Counted from the stretch's first letter, positions 10,741 through 23,440 are shown. The stretch is 64,000 bases of DNA from Nemania diffusa (GCA_038501195.1 JBBPUQ010000006.1:1-64000); one strand, 5' to 3'. Notes: a model not told the origin generated them from the letters alone. Translations and numbers: made by a program.

Positions 10741-13700
10741 TTTTTATATTAACACTAAAAAAGCCTGCACTAAAAGCAGCAGCTGTATTTTAAAAACTAA
10801 AGCTTTTGTTAAAACTGTATATATAAAGCGAACGTTATATAAAAACACTGCTGCACTATATGCTAGTATTTGGCTATATAACTGCAGTTTTTTCTGCGGA
10901 CTATCTAGCGGCAGTAGTATACCAAGCACGCTTTTTTTACTTTTTAAAGCTACTACTTTAGTGCTGTTACATACTAGTGCTTCTTTTGTATATGTTTTGC
11001 TAGCTTTTCTACTACTGCAGAAATAGCTGCTACCTTTTCTTTTGCCCCCGCTTTTTTACTTCTAGATTTTTTGCTTTTAAATTTTTCGACTTTAGGTTTT
11101 TTGCTTTTAAACTTTTCCGTTGAATCAACTGCTGCTACTAATAGCATTAAGCAGTAATTGTACTATTTGCTTTTAAAAAAATAGCAGTTTGTATTAATAA
11201 TACTGTTTATAAAATCGCTAATTATAGTTTGTTAATATTTAATAATTTAAAAAAATCGCTAAACTACTTTATAATTAATATAAATTATGTTGCTGCTAAT
11301 TTATAAAATTTAGCCTAGCTAGCTATTGTATATAACAATAAATATTATTTGATTGTTTTTGTAGCGCTTGCTGTAGCTTGTTTATTAAACAAAGTTTATT
11401 AACTTATAAAGCGGCTCAGCATACAAAACAAATATAATCTTTGAAATATTGACTTTAGTATTTAGCGATGTAGTAGCAACAATTTACTAACTACTGCTCC
11501 GTTTTTTAGCTTATATAGCTAGCTGTTTTGCACACTTTGTTTCTTTTGCGCTTATGTAGTAAAACATGTAGCTTAGCTTTTGCGCGAAGCTATTGCATGC
11601 CTTTTTTAACTAGCAGTAAACAAAGCTTTTTTTGTTTTTTTTTATAACCTAGCTTATTTTGCTAGCAAACTAAACAACTTTTGCTTCTATTTTGTTTAAG
11701 CTGCTTTAAACAGTTTAAATAGCGTAATAAATGTTATTTTTAGTTATATATACATATATAAAAGCTGTATTTTTAGCTAGCATTTATTTTTAAAACTACG
11801 CTTTAAAGCACACAGGGAGTATAGCTGTAAAAAAAACAACGAAACAGCAAAACTAGTAAAACTAAGTTAGTTTTTTTAGCGTTTTATAATAAGCTATATT
11901 TATAATAATAGTATAGCATTTGTTTATAAAAATGCGCTGTAGTATACTATAGTTGCAAAAAGCATTTAAATATGCTAAAAACTTTTTGCTTAAAGCGCTT
12001 TTTATGCTTACAAAAACAAGCTGTGCTTTATATGCTATACTGTTTTAGTTATTGTATAAAGCAAAGTGTTATACTAAGTAATAAATGCCCAATTTGTATG
12101 TATAGCGCACAAAGTTATTAGCTAGCGCTACAAAAAAAACAACTACAACAGTAGTACTGCTGCTTTCTGCTTAAACTAGCAGTATAAAAAAAATGCTTTT
12201 ACTGTTTTTAGTAAGCATAATTATAATAAGTATTTAGTTTTTGCTTATAGCTAAAAAGTGCACTATGTTTGTTTGCTGTTTAAAAAGCTTTTATATAATG
12301 CTAAGCTTAAAAAGTATATAAAAAGCTTAGTTTACGTCGAGGTTTAGCTTAGCGCTGTATTTTTTTTTTGCTGCAAACACTTTGTGCCCGCTTTAAAAAG
12401 TAGTATAAAAAGCGGCGTAATAAAAAGCTGCATTAATAACGCGCTTGATTTTTTAACTGCAAGCTATATATACAGCTAGTTTTTTACTTTTTGTTAAATT
12501 GCTTTATTATTGCTTTTAAGTAAAAAAGTAATAATAGTTAACCGGCTTTTTTTTTATAGCAGTAGTATTTAGCAATTGATTGTTTACTGCTTTACTAGCT
12601 GTTTTGTTTTATTTATTTGCTTTTTTTGCTTTAGCTACGCTCTGCTTTTTTGTTTTAGCTACACCGCTTTTTTCGTTTAAGCTTAAATAACAGTTTTTAA
12701 CTAATGTATTAAAGCTTATGTACAAAAATTTGTATTACAGCTAGCTAACTTGCTAATACAAAGAAACTATAGCAAACTAAAGTTGTTTAAAGTACTAGAT
12801 ATAAACAGTGTAATATTGCTATATAGTTGTAATATTATAAATTGCTTATAAGTTTTATATATAGTTTTAACAGCTACTGCTTTGTTTTTTGCTTGTAAGT
12901 AAGTTGCAAAGTTTATTTAAGTTAAACGTACTACTATTGCTGCTGCTAATTTCCGCTTTAATCTGCTGCACTATAAGCTTGCGCACTTTACGCTTTAACT
13001 TAATTACTATATAATAATAGTTAGCTACAATTAAAAGTATATTTAAATACTTTATAGTTAAGCATAAAAGTGTACTATTAAACGCAAAAGTTTTTTAGTA
13101 GTTTTTTTGCCTATTTTTTTATAGCTACTTTTTGTTTTTTAATTAAATAAAAAAGAATACTAACCTGCTTACTTATATATAAAACAGCAGCTTAAACAAA
13201 AACACTTATACAATATATACAACTATTACAACATTTAGTTGAGCTAGTAAAAACTGCACTATTTTACAGCTAATGTTTTAAATCGCTTTTAATTTGTTGC
13301 AGTTTATTATTAGTATAACTATTTTGTTATAAACAAAAGTGTTATGTAGTAACTATTAAAAGTTATAATGCTGTATAATTATAATCTTTAGTTTTTAGTT
13401 TAACTATTTGTTTTATATATATATTGCAACAAGCAGCTGCAAATAAAAAGCTTTAAACTAGCTAACATACTATATAACTTGCAATAATATTTAACAGCTG
13501 CTTTTTTTATTGAACAGCTAGCTCGTTTAGTACGCAATAGCTGTTAGCTAGCTAGCACTAAGCTGCAGCTATTAGTTCCGCGGGTGCGTAGCAAACAAGC
13601 ATTTAAGCTTTTCGAAAACAAAGCTGTTGAAAAGTTTAGCTAGTGCTATTTTGCCCGCTGTAACCAACTACTAGCTAAAAAACAGCTAGTTTAAAAACGT

Positions 13701-15180
13701 TTTAACTTTGCGTAATGTAACGTTAGCAGCACGCTGCAACATTGCTAAATAAACTTGTTAGCTTACATAGTAAAAAAACTAGCGGTCTTTAGCCCAGCGT
13801 ATATATAGCGCGCTGGCCTTTTTTTAGCAAAAGCTTTTGCTATATAACATCTAGCAAATAAAAGTGCTAAAAAGTGTATAAAACCTGTTTGTTATTTAAA
13901 AGCAGTAAAATTTAACAAACTCAGCAGAAGTTTTAAGCGCTATTTCGCTAAAGTTTTCGAACTGGCTCTCAAACGTATACTTAAGTATAACAAGCCGCTT
14001 GTACTATATTAATACTACAAAAACTTACATATAAAAAAATGCTTACTACTAGCTGCTTGTTTAACTATTAATTTTTAATACTGCAGCAAAATGCAGCAGT
14101 AAGTTAATATATAGGTTTTATATAACTTTTTGTTGTAACAACGTAGTATTAAAACAAAACATACGTTTATTTAATTAAGCCGCTTCTTTTGCTCTGTAGC
14201 TCTGTTTGTTAGCTTTTATGCGCTTTTTACTGCTTCTGCTGCCTTTAGCTGCTACGTCTTTTTTTTCGTTAGCATTGAACTAGTTGCAAATGTCCTAAAG
14301 CAGCATTTACTAGTTGTTACTAAACCAAACGTTGTTCCACGTTTTAGCTTTTTTTTGCCCTAGCGCAAACATATATATACAATAGTATAAGTACTAGATT
14401 TAGTACGCTTTGTACTACGCTATAGTAATAGCTTGCTCTTTGAAAGCAAAAAAATGTACAACAAGCTTGTTAGCATAAATGCTAGCTAGTTAGTACAAAA
14501 ACTTGTATAATATACAAAAAATGTATCGCTAGTAATAAGCTAGCTTACGTTATATAAAAACACTTAGCACTTGTAGCTAGCTCTGTGCTACTTGTACGTT
14601 TATATTGTACACTTTAGCAAAAACAGCATTAAAAAAAAGGGGCTAGCTATTATTGTACAGATATTTTACATTTTTGCTACGAAAATATTACGTTTAGCTT
14701 ATTTTTTTAACTTATATAAACTTGCAGTTAATACTGAATACTTTTTCAGCTATTTAGCGCTGCTTTTTCGTTTATTGACCCAGCTTACTTTTGTATATTG
14801 TTAATTGTATATTTTAAATGCTGCAGTAGCTATAACTAACTAAGCCGTTTTTTTTTTACTAGCTTTTTTTTTGCTTTTTACTTTTGTTGTTATTATTGCT
14901 GTTATTGTTGTTGCTTATAATATTAAGCGCGTTAAAAGCTATGTTTTTATGTTAGCTTTTTTTAATTTTAAACTATAAAGCAGCAATTTAACGCAGAAAA
15001 AACTACTAGTAAAAAACTTTAGCGCGTTAAAACAGCTAACTAGCTAAAACAGCAAAAGTATATAAGCTATAACACTTATTTGTATAAAAAAGGTTTTTTT
15101 ACTTATAGTAATAAATATAGTACTACTATATATAGTTTAGCAAGCAATATATATAGCAGTAAAACCGGCATATTAATTTG
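10741..15180 (-). pseudogene. Giant decayed ORF, ~1,480 codons in one frame, unknown product
   Basis: Reading minus-strand codons whose highest coordinate leaves remainder 2 on division by 3, the frame stays protein-like from about 15180 down to 10741. An Asn-rich tract (ISNNNNSNNNNKS, about 14885-14920) comes early. Then come KTWNNVWFSNN (about 14310-14340), a Lys/Arg-rich stretch with AKGSRSSKKRIKANK (about 14190-14240), YTFESQFENFSEIALKTSAE (about 13920-13980), VIKLKRKVRKLIVQQIKAE (about 12955-13010), EKSGVAKTKKQSVAKAKKAN (about 12615-12670), SGHKVFAAKKKYSAKLNLDV (about 12330-12390), and a Lys-rich end with KPKVEKFKSKKSRSKKAGAK (about 11048-11107). I counted roughly 120 in-frame stops, all TAA or TAG, none TGA. 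Several runs exceed 60 codons without a stop (about 12866-13095, 11806-12046, 10966-11160). Length and Lys/Asn composition suit a transposon polyprotein or a large regulator, but no domain is recognised. No start codon can be fixed. Confidence 0.55.
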
Positions 15181-15553
15181 TTAATAAAAAAAGCTTGCAA
15201 ATACAAAATTTATTTATATTTAAAGTTTAAATATTAAAACTTAACAAATTTGCTATAATAAGTTATAATATAAAAGATTTATTAAATTTAAACTTAAATA
15301 ACTTTGTACTTTATAGTTGTTTAACTAGTATAATTAAAACTAGCAAAATAAGTAACAACTTTGTTAGCAATATACTTGTAATAATATTTTTTATAAACTA
15401 AAATTTAAACTTTTAACAAATAAATAAACAACTTTATAGCATAAAATAAAAAGTAAAATATAAGTTATAAATAAAAATAAATATAATTAGTAAAAAAAAA
15501 AAAAAAAGCGATTGAAAAAAAGTTGTAAATATATAAAAATTTAAACTTGCTTA

Positions 15554-15603
<50 letters not shown>

Positions 15604-15960
15604 AAAAACAGTAAATAAATATATAAATACTATAAAAATTAAAGTTTAGCTATATAAGTATAATTAACAGTATATTTTACTAATTAAATCGCTAAACTGG
15701 GCTAATTAACTAATAACATAAAATAAATTAATATATTAAACAAAAGTAAATATATATTAAAAAAAAGTATGTAATATATATATAATATATTTTAGTGAAC
15801 TAGCTATACTTTTTTTTATTATTTCTAAAAATTTAAAAAAATAAAAACAAACAATTTAAAAAAGTATTTAAATTAAGTTAGTGTAGCAAATTTTATAAAA
15901 ACTATCAATTTAACTAGTTAATTAATACTAAAAGTATTAATATTGCTAAAACTATTAGTA
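15181..15960. other. AT-rich DNA with a 43 nt A-tract
   Basis: The stretch holds an uninterrupted A run at 15556-15598 and a shorter one near 15491-15505. Long A-tracts in such DNA may mark the tails of retroposed elements. No coding tract seen beyond the fading start of the giant minus ghost. Confidence 0.6.
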
Positions 15961-15969
15961 TAACTATAT

Positions 15970-16255
15970 CAGTTTAATTAATAATTTCGTTGCTATATAT
16001 AAAAAGCAACCTTGCTGTTATTTCGCTTTTTTATATAGTTAAAGCAGTTTAATTAACAACTATGCTGCTATATATATAAAGCAACTTTGCTGTTACTTCG
16101 TTTTTTTATATAGTTAAATCGGTTTAATTAATAATTTTGCTGCTATATATATAAAGCAATTTTGCTGCTACTTCATTTTTTTACATAGCTAAATCAGCTA
16201 AATTAACAATTTTACTACTACTTCAAATTTTAGTACAGCTAAAGCAGTTTAATTT
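15970..16255. repeat. 75 bp tandem repeat, 3.7 copies
   Basis: Units start at 15970, 16045, 16120 and 16195 (exactly 75 bp apart), each with CAGTTTAATTAA, then TTGCTGCTATATATATAAAG and GCAACTTTGCTGTTACTTCG. The last is shortened to 50 bp before the next CAGTTTAATT at 16245. Within a unit, TTGCT and AGCAA flank an alternating TA core and could pair. Confidence 0.85.
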
Positions 16256-16369
16256 ATATATTTACTGCTGCAACTGTTTTAATAAATATATATAAACTTA
16301 CTAACAGCTAAAAAAAAGTAATTTATAAATTATATAATTTAAAACTATAAATAGTTTTTAATATAATTA

Positions 16370-16745
16370 AGTTAAAAATTATTTAATTTTTAATTTAATT
16401 AAATTAAATATTGATTAATTTTTAACTTAATTAAATTAGAAATAAATTAATTTTTAACTCAATTAAATTAAAAATGAATTAATTTTTAACTCGATTAAAC
16501 TAAAAATTAATTGATTTTCAACTTAATCAAATTAAAAATTAATTAATTTTTAACTTAATTAAATAAAAAATCAATTAATTTTTAACTTAATTAAATAAAA
16601 AATTAATTAATTTCTAATTTAATTAAATTAAAAATTAATTAATTTTTTATTTTATCAAGTTAAAAATTAATTAATTTTTAATTTGATTAAATTAAAAATT
16701 ACTTAATTTTTAATTTAATTAAATTAAAAATTAATTAATTTTTAC
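16370..16745. repeat. ~30 bp AT-only tandem repeat
   Basis: About 12 copies of TTTTTAACTTAATTAAATTA with AAAATTAATTAA between them. The unit is nearly self-complementary, so the array can form many hairpins. The rare C sits in AACTTAATT. Confidence 0.8.
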
Positions 16746-18400
16746 TTTAATTGTTTTTTTAATTAATTTATTTTTAATTTTATTAATTATTAACTTAATT
16801 AATTTTATATTAATTTAATTTTTAATTAAATTTATTTTTAATTTATTTATTTTTTTAATTAATTAATTTATAAATTTATATAGTTTTAAATATATAAATA
16901 TTTAAATTTATTAAATTTTAAATATTTTAATTTTAAAAATAGTTAATTTTTCAATTTAATAATTTATAACTAAATAAGTTTTAAACTTATTTAGTACTAT
17001 TGCAAAATATACTTTTTTTATATTTTATACTGCTTATATTTTGCTATGCTTTTTAAAGCATTAGTAAAATGTCTAATTTTAAACCTGCACAGTTAATGCT
17101 ACTTTATAACTTAAACCTTGAGTATATTACAGAAAAGATTTATAATTTTCTTTTTAATCAACAAATAATTAAGCAAAATATATTGATTAATTAATATAAA
17201 AATAGTAAATTAAACAATTATTTGCTATATGCTTTTTTGTACTATTTTTAAAAAGGGCTAACTTAATAGTACTTTTTTTAATAATGTTTTAATAACTTAT
17301 ATTTTTACTTTGTATTTGTAGTAGTATTATTGCAAAGCAGTATAAAAATGACATTTTTTGGTTTAATATTTGCAATAAAAGTAGCAAAATAAGTTTACAG
17401 AACTAAAAAAATATTGTATTTTAAATAAATAACTGTAGCAGTACAAAACTTAGTTAAATATTATATTAGTTTTATTACTTTTTGCACTTTTTTATTATTT
17501 TTTAAACTTACTTTTTTGTAGCTTAGTTTATAAAATTACATTTATAGCGTTTAATTTAAAAAAAACTACTAAACTAGCTTGCAATAAATTAACACTTTTT
17601 AACAAATTTATTTTTTTTTGTTTTAACAAATATGCTAGCTTTTTTCTGTTTTAACAGCGTGCTAAATATTATATAAAAGAGCAAGTTGTAAACATAAAGC
17701 GTAACAATTGTTTTTGTACAACATTTGCAGCTTTTTCTAAAAAAACTAGATTTAGCTGTTAATAATCAAGTGTTTAAATCTTTTTGCAAATATTAAAAAT
17801 ATAGCTTTTAAGCATACAATACTAACGTTTGTTTAACTAAATAAAACAAACAAGTATATAAGTTATTAAAATATAGTTAATAGCATAGTTTATTTATTAA
17901 AAAGCTATTGCTACTATAGCTTTTTAAAAAGTTTAATATTTATATAAGCTTATACAATATATATATAACTACTTAATTAATTATACAGTTTTTATAATAA
18001 ATTAAGTAGCTACAAATAATCAATTAACATATAGCAAATATTTAAAATATAAATAAAGAATAATTAATAAATAAATTTAGAACTAAAACAATTGAACTTA
18101 TATTTTTAGTTAAAAAGAGCTAAAAACTGTATATATACTAACTTGCGTAGCTAACTTCTTAAGCAATAAAGCAAAAAAACTGTATTAAGTAAACTGTTTA
18201 CTAAATAAAAAAGCGGATAATTTATAAACTGCAAGATTTTATATATATAATAAACTTGTAATTTAGCTTACATTTTTACTGTTATATTTTAGCTATTTCA
18301 AAGCTTTATTTTAACTTATTTCGCAGTTACTTCTAAAAACCTCTTTATATAACTTTGTGCAACTAGCACTAGTAACAATCTGCTATACAATAAAGCTTTT
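16746..18400. other. AT-rich DNA without an assignable feature
   Basis: To about 16990 it is nearly pure A/T. From 17000 to 18400 GC rises slightly and short coding-like words appear, but I could not hold a frame. No repeats beyond AT runs were noticed. Confidence 0.4.
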
Positions 18401-18409
18401 AGTATTTAA

Positions 18410-18910
18410 ATCAAATAGCTTCAATATTTTAAGCTTGTACAGAAAATTCTAAACAACACAAGTAGCAAGTAGCTGTGTAATAGCAGTTACATATAAGTAA
18501 CTATAGCTGTTAGTAAGTAGCTGCACTTAGTTACAAGTAACTAAACAAGTATTAAAAGCAAAAAAGCTTTTATTTTTTATTTTTATTAGCTACGCAATAG
18601 GGCTTTTAGTGCTTAAATCAAATAGCTTTAGTATTTTGAACTTGTACAGAAAATTTTAAATAATGCAAGTAGCAAGTAGCTATATAATAGCAGCTAGTTA
18701 TAAATAACTATAGCTAATAGCAAGTTGCTACAGCTAATAGCAAATAGCTATGCAATAGCAAGTAATTATATAATAGCACTTGGTTGCAAAAAACTACGCA
18801 AAAGCAAATAGTTATACAATAATAAGTAGCTATATAATAGCAAATAGCTGTATAATAGCATTTAATTGCAGCTAAATATAGCTGTTAATAAATAGCTGCA
18901 GCTAGTTGTA
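18410..18910. repeat. AGCAAGTAGCTATATAATA minisatellite with a 207 bp higher-order duplication
   Basis: Short units AATAGCAAGTAGCTATAT (17-20 bp) recur through 18460-18900. A larger block starting ATCAAATAGCTTCAATATTT at about 18411 recurs at about 18618 (period 207) with transitions. Part of the same block (CTTGTACAAAAAATTTTAAA) reappears near 19477, just upstream of the second 57 bp array. Confidence 0.75.
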
Positions 18911-18957
18911 ATAGTTTTAAGATAGTAGTACATTAGAAGTGCAGTGCAATAGTTAAA

Positions 18958-19155
18958 TTGCACTATTTACAAAAAAAAACAAACAACAACTATGTTTTTG
19001 AATATATGAACTTTAAAAACTATTTGCAAAAAAGAACATACAACAGTTATATTTTTAAATATATAAACTTCGAAGACTATTTGCAAAAAAAAACACACAA
19101 TAGTTATATTTTTAAATGTATAAATTTAAAAAACTACTTATAAAAAAAAACAAAC
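18958..19155 (+). repeat. 57 bp tandem repeat, array 1 (in-frame, 19 codons per unit)
   Basis: Three units of 57 bp are open in one plus frame (18958-19143), giving the 19-residue repeat YLQKKTxNSYIFKYINFKN. The unit is a multiple of 3 and the frame has no stop, so it may be the remnant of a repetitive protein. It could equally be a satellite that happens to be open, since the second array nearby is closed. Confidence 0.6.
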
Positions 19156-19634
19156 AACTGTTAAATTTGGTACATTTGCAAGTAATTTTTTCAATAATTA
19201 GTATAAAGCTTTAATATTGCTATTATATTAGTTAAATATATATATAAAGCATTTAATTAACAGATTTCTTTTATATAGCTAATTTTAATTACTGCACTAG
19301 TTACTTTAAGCTATTATTTATATAACTAAATAAACATATAAGCAAGCATTTTACAAGTGATTTCTAAACTTTTATATTGATTTTAAAGCATATATAGTGA
19401 TTTTAAAGCATAAAGCTTAAATTCAATAACAACAATCACATTTTTAAATATATAAACTTTGGAAATACAATTTTTCTAAACTTGTACAAAAAATTTTAAA
19501 TAATGTAGGTGCAAATAACTATACGATAGTATTTAGTTGCAGCTAAATGTAGCTATTTACAAATAGCTATAGCTAGTTGCAATAACTATAAAATAATAAT
19601 ACGTTAAAAATATAGTATAACAGTTAAATTGTAT

Positions 19635-19925
19635 TATTTATAAAAAAAAACAAATAATAACTATGTTTTTAAATATATAAACTTTAAAAACTACTTGCAA
19701 AAAAGAATATATAATAGTTATATTTTTGAATATATAAACTTAAAAAACTATTTACAAAAAAAAACATATAATAATTATGTTTTTAAATGTATAAATTTAA
19801 AGAACTATATATAAAAACAAATAAACAACAACTATATTTTTAAATATATAATTTTATAAAACTATTTACAAAAAAAAACATATAACAATTACGTTTTAAA
19901 ATATATAAACTTTAAAAATATAGTT
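19635..19925. repeat. 57 bp tandem repeat, array 2 (decayed)
   Basis: About five copies of the array 1 unit (TTGCAAAAAAGAATATATAA, then TAGTTATATTTTTGAATATA), more AT-rich and with stops. Both arrays are preceded by the same GTACAxAAAATTTTAAATAA segment, so the pair looks like a duplicated block in two stages of decay. Confidence 0.7.
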
Positions 19926-20224
19926 TTACTGTTTATTTTATTAAAAATTACAAATAAACATATAATTAATTAAATTTAATAATTTAAAAAAAAACTTATA
20001 ATTAATATAGCTGTTTAAAATATTAAATGTTTATATAAAGATTTATATTATTACTTAAACTAATTATATGTTTAATTATAATTAATTAAACAGCTTAAAA
20101 TAATAAATAAATTAATAAATAAATTTAGCAAAATATAGCAGTAAATGTTTTATATTTTATTAATAATTAGCAAAAAAATTAAAAGCAGTATTAACGCTAA
20201 ACTGTATAGCTGTTTTTACAGCTA

Positions 20225-20450
20225 CTTAAAAACTTTATTTTAACTTTTTGAGTTAACTTCGCTGCTACTTAGTAATTTTATTTTAACTTTTCAAACAAAC
20301 TTTACTGTTACTTAGTAATTTTATTTTAACTTTTTGGGCTAATTTCGCTGTTACTTAGTAATTTTATTTTAACTTTTATAATAAACTTTATTTTAACTTA
20401 AAAATTTCACTTTAACTTTTTTAGCAAATTTTACTTTAACTTTCTGCTTT
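20225..20450. repeat. 43 bp tandem repeat
   Basis: CTTAGTAATTTTATTTTAAC starts at 20268, 20311 and 20354, exactly 43 bp apart. Weaker copies flank it on both sides to about 20450, keeping TTTAACTTT. Variable positions are C/T and G/A. Confidence 0.8.
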
Positions 20451-20489
20451 ATTGTGCTGCTACTTTTTTTAATTGCTTGCGCTTATTTT

Positions 20490-20560
20490 TTAGCCACGAA
20501 AGCACGGTAGCTTAAAAGGTCCGCGCCACTTTAGCGCAACTTTGCGCTTAGTAGAATCAA
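20490..20560. other. Small GC-richer patch with a hairpin
   Basis: About 70 bases hold GCCACGAAAGCACGGTAGC and GGTCCGCGCCAC, unusual for this DNA. AGCGCA and TGCGCT, four bases apart, can pair. It does not fold as a tRNA by eye and I cannot identify it. Confidence 0.4.
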
Positions 20561-20744
20561 ATAAGGAATAATGCTTAGTTATATAAACTATATAAACTAT
20601 ACAAACTTTTAACAAATTATAAAAAACAAAAGCAGCTTTTTTTTTTAGCTTTTTTTTTATTAACTATATATTTTACTATATAAACACTTTGTATATATAG
20701 CTTTTGTTTTTTTTTAATTAAAAAAAAAAACTGCTTTTATTTTT

Positions 20745-20850
20745 AACACTTTTAATTTTAGTTCTTTTAATTTTAGCCCTTTTAATTTTAGCTTTTTTAA
20801 TTCTAGCTTTTTTAATTTTAGCTTTTTCAATTCTAGCTCTAAATTTTAAA
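20745..20850. repeat. 16 bp minisatellite
   Basis: About six or seven copies of TTTTTAATTTTAGCTC-like units, varying at the last bases (AGTTC, AGCCC, AGCTT, AGCTC). Confidence 0.75.
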
Positions 20851-20864
20851 CTTTTATTAACTTA

Positions 20865-21500
20865 CAGTTAAATCTACAAATAAATAAATAAATCAATTAA
20901 TTATTTAACAAATAAATAAACTAGCTAATAATTTATATAATAAGTTAACAAGTTACTAAATAAATTAGTTAATTACTTAACTAGTAAATAAATAAATTAG
21001 TTATTTAACTAGTAAATAAATAAGTTAATTAATAAATAAATAAGTTAATTAGTAAATAAATAAATTAACTAATAAATAAATAAATTAACTAATAAGTTAT
21101 TTAGTTAATTAATAAACTAGTTAATAAATAACTTAATAAATTAACAAGTTATTTAGCAAATAAATAAACTAACTAATAACTTATTTAATAAATTAATAAA
21201 TTATTAAATAAATTAATTAGTTATTTAATAAGTTAGTAAATTAGTTAATTATTTAACTAGCAAATAAATAAATTAATTAATAAATAAATAAATTAATTAA
21301 TAAATAAATTAATTATTTAATTAATAAGTTATTTAATAAGCTAGCAAATTAATAAATTAATTAATAAAGTAATAAATTAACTAATAAATTATTTAATTAA
21401 CAAATAAACTAGCTAGTAAATAACTTAATAAGTTAATAAATTAACTAGTAAATAAATTAATCACTTAACAAATAAATAAATCAGTTAATTATTTATTAAA
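20865..21500. repeat. TAAATAAATTAATTAGT-type array
   Basis: About 640 bp made of AAATAAATAAATTAACTAAT-like words with irregular 12-20 bp spacing. Nearly all G and C sit in TTAGTTAA or TTAACTAA. A (TA)n run at 21513-21528 follows. Confidence 0.75.
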
Positions 21501-23159
21501 ATAATAAATAAATATATATATATATATATTGTTAAATATTTATAATATAAGCTTTATAAGTTTTTTATAAAAATTATATATATAAAAAACAGCTTATATA
21601 TAAATATAACTAGTTTAATTAATTATAGCTATATATATATAATTAAAACTAAATTAAACAAACTATATTTAAATAAATATAAAAAAATTTTTATTTAAAA
21701 TAAAAAACTGTTTTAGAAATTTTTCAATAATTAACTAATTTATTTTTTTTAAATAAAAAAGCAAAATTATTTATTTTAGCTATAAAATTTTGCTAAAAAA
21801 TTTTTATAACATTATAAATAATTTTTTGTTTTATTTAGTTGTTTTTTTTTTTATTAAAAACAAAAACATTTTTATTTTTTATATAAATTATTATATAATT
21901 TTAAATTTAATATTATAATATATTTATTTATATTTATTATTTATATATATTATATAAAATAAAATTATATTATTAAAAAAATATAATATTTTAATAAATT
22001 AAATAATTTTTTAAATAATAAAATTTATTTTAATATTTATTTTAATATTTTATTATAAATTTATAATTATATTATTATAATTAATATTAATTTAATTTAA
22101 AATTTTTTAATAAAATTTAAATATTATAATATTATTTTTAAATTTATATAATAAAAAAATTTATTAATAAAAAAACAATAAAAAAATATTTATTATATAT
22201 TAATATTAATAATATAACTTTTTATTTAAAATAATAAATATAATTAATAAAAATTAAAATATTAAATAATAAATAATATATATTATTTATTTATATATAA
22301 TATTAAATTAAATAAATTTTAATATAAAATATATTATAAAATTAATATTAAATTAATTATATATTTAATATTTTTATATAAATAATATAAATTTTTTTAA
22401 AAAAAACTTTATAAAAAATATTTAATAAATTTTAAATATTAATTATTATATATATATATATTATATATTATTTAAATTAATAATATTTTTAATATTTTAA
22501 AAATTAATTTATAAAATATTTTTTATTAATATTTATATATATTTTTATATTTTTAATAATAATTAAATAATTATTAAATAAAATATTTATTTAATTAATA
22601 TTAAATTAAAATTAAAATTATTATATTTTAAAAAATATTTATTAAATTTAATTAAATTATTAATAAAATTAAAAAAATATATAAATTTTATTATTATATA
22701 TATAATATTTTAAAAAATAAAATAAATTATAATATAAAAAATAAAACAATTTTATAAAAAATAATGAAAAATTTAATAATATAATTATTATTAATATATA
22801 TTAATAAATTAATTAAAAATTTTTATTATTTTTAAATATTATATAAAATATAAAAACTTTTAATAAAAATTATATAAATATTTTTAATATATTAATTAAA
22901 AATAAAATTATTTATATAATTAATTTATATAATTATTTTTTTTATATAAAATATAAATTATTAAAATATTTAATATTAATATTAATATAATTAATAATTT
23001 TATAAAGTTTTATTATATATAAATTCTATTTTATTATTATTAATAAAAAATATAAAATAAAATAATAAAAATAATATATTATTTATTTTAATAAATATTT
23101 TATAAAAAAATTTAAATTTATAAAATATAATTTTAATAAATATTATTAATAAAATTATA

Positions 23160-23440
23160 TATATATATATATATATATAAATTTAAAATAATTTATAAAG
23201 TTTAAAATTTATTTTTAAATTTTAAAATTTTATATAAATTTATATATATATTTTAAATAAAAAAATATAATTAAAAAAATTATATATTAATTATTTATAT
23301 ATATATATATATAAAATTTATAAATTTTTATATTTTTTATTTATTTAATTATTTAATAAAAGTTTTAATTTAAATTTTAATTATATATATTTAATATATA
23401 TATATAAATTTTATTAAATTATTAATTTAATATTAAATAT
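23160..23440. repeat. Copy A of a ~260 bp element inside the A/T block
   Basis: It starts with a (TA)n run and contains TTAAAATTTATTTTTAAATT, then TTTATATAAATTTATATATA, a second (TA)n run, AAAGTTTTAATTTAAATTTT and a final TATAAATTTTATTAAATTAT. The same order of landmarks appears in copies B and C. Confidence 0.75.

Noticed and set aside
10730..11026. 98-codon plus frame
   Set aside because: It overlaps the Lys-rich end of the giant minus ghost, which has the better composition and continues in the same frame for kilobases.
13794..13816. CCAGCG...CGCTGG stem as a terminator
   Set aside because: Only 6 bp in DNA full of AGCGCT words, and it lies inside the giant ghost.
11160..14010. Plus-strand frame read in register with the giant minus ghost
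   Set aside because: It has a similar or slightly lower stop density, but its codons are the exact complements of the minus codons and give Phe/Cys/Ser/Tyr-rich text. The minus strand gives Lys/Glu/Asp/Ala text, so I judged the plus frame a shadow.
14592..14804. 70-codon plus frame
   Set aside because: The minus strand continues the giant ghost here (for example AEKVFSINCKFI), so the plus frame is a shadow.
20497..20560. tRNA or rRNA fragment
   Set aside because: GC-richer and hairpin-forming, but no cloverleaf or recognisable rRNA segment could be drawn.
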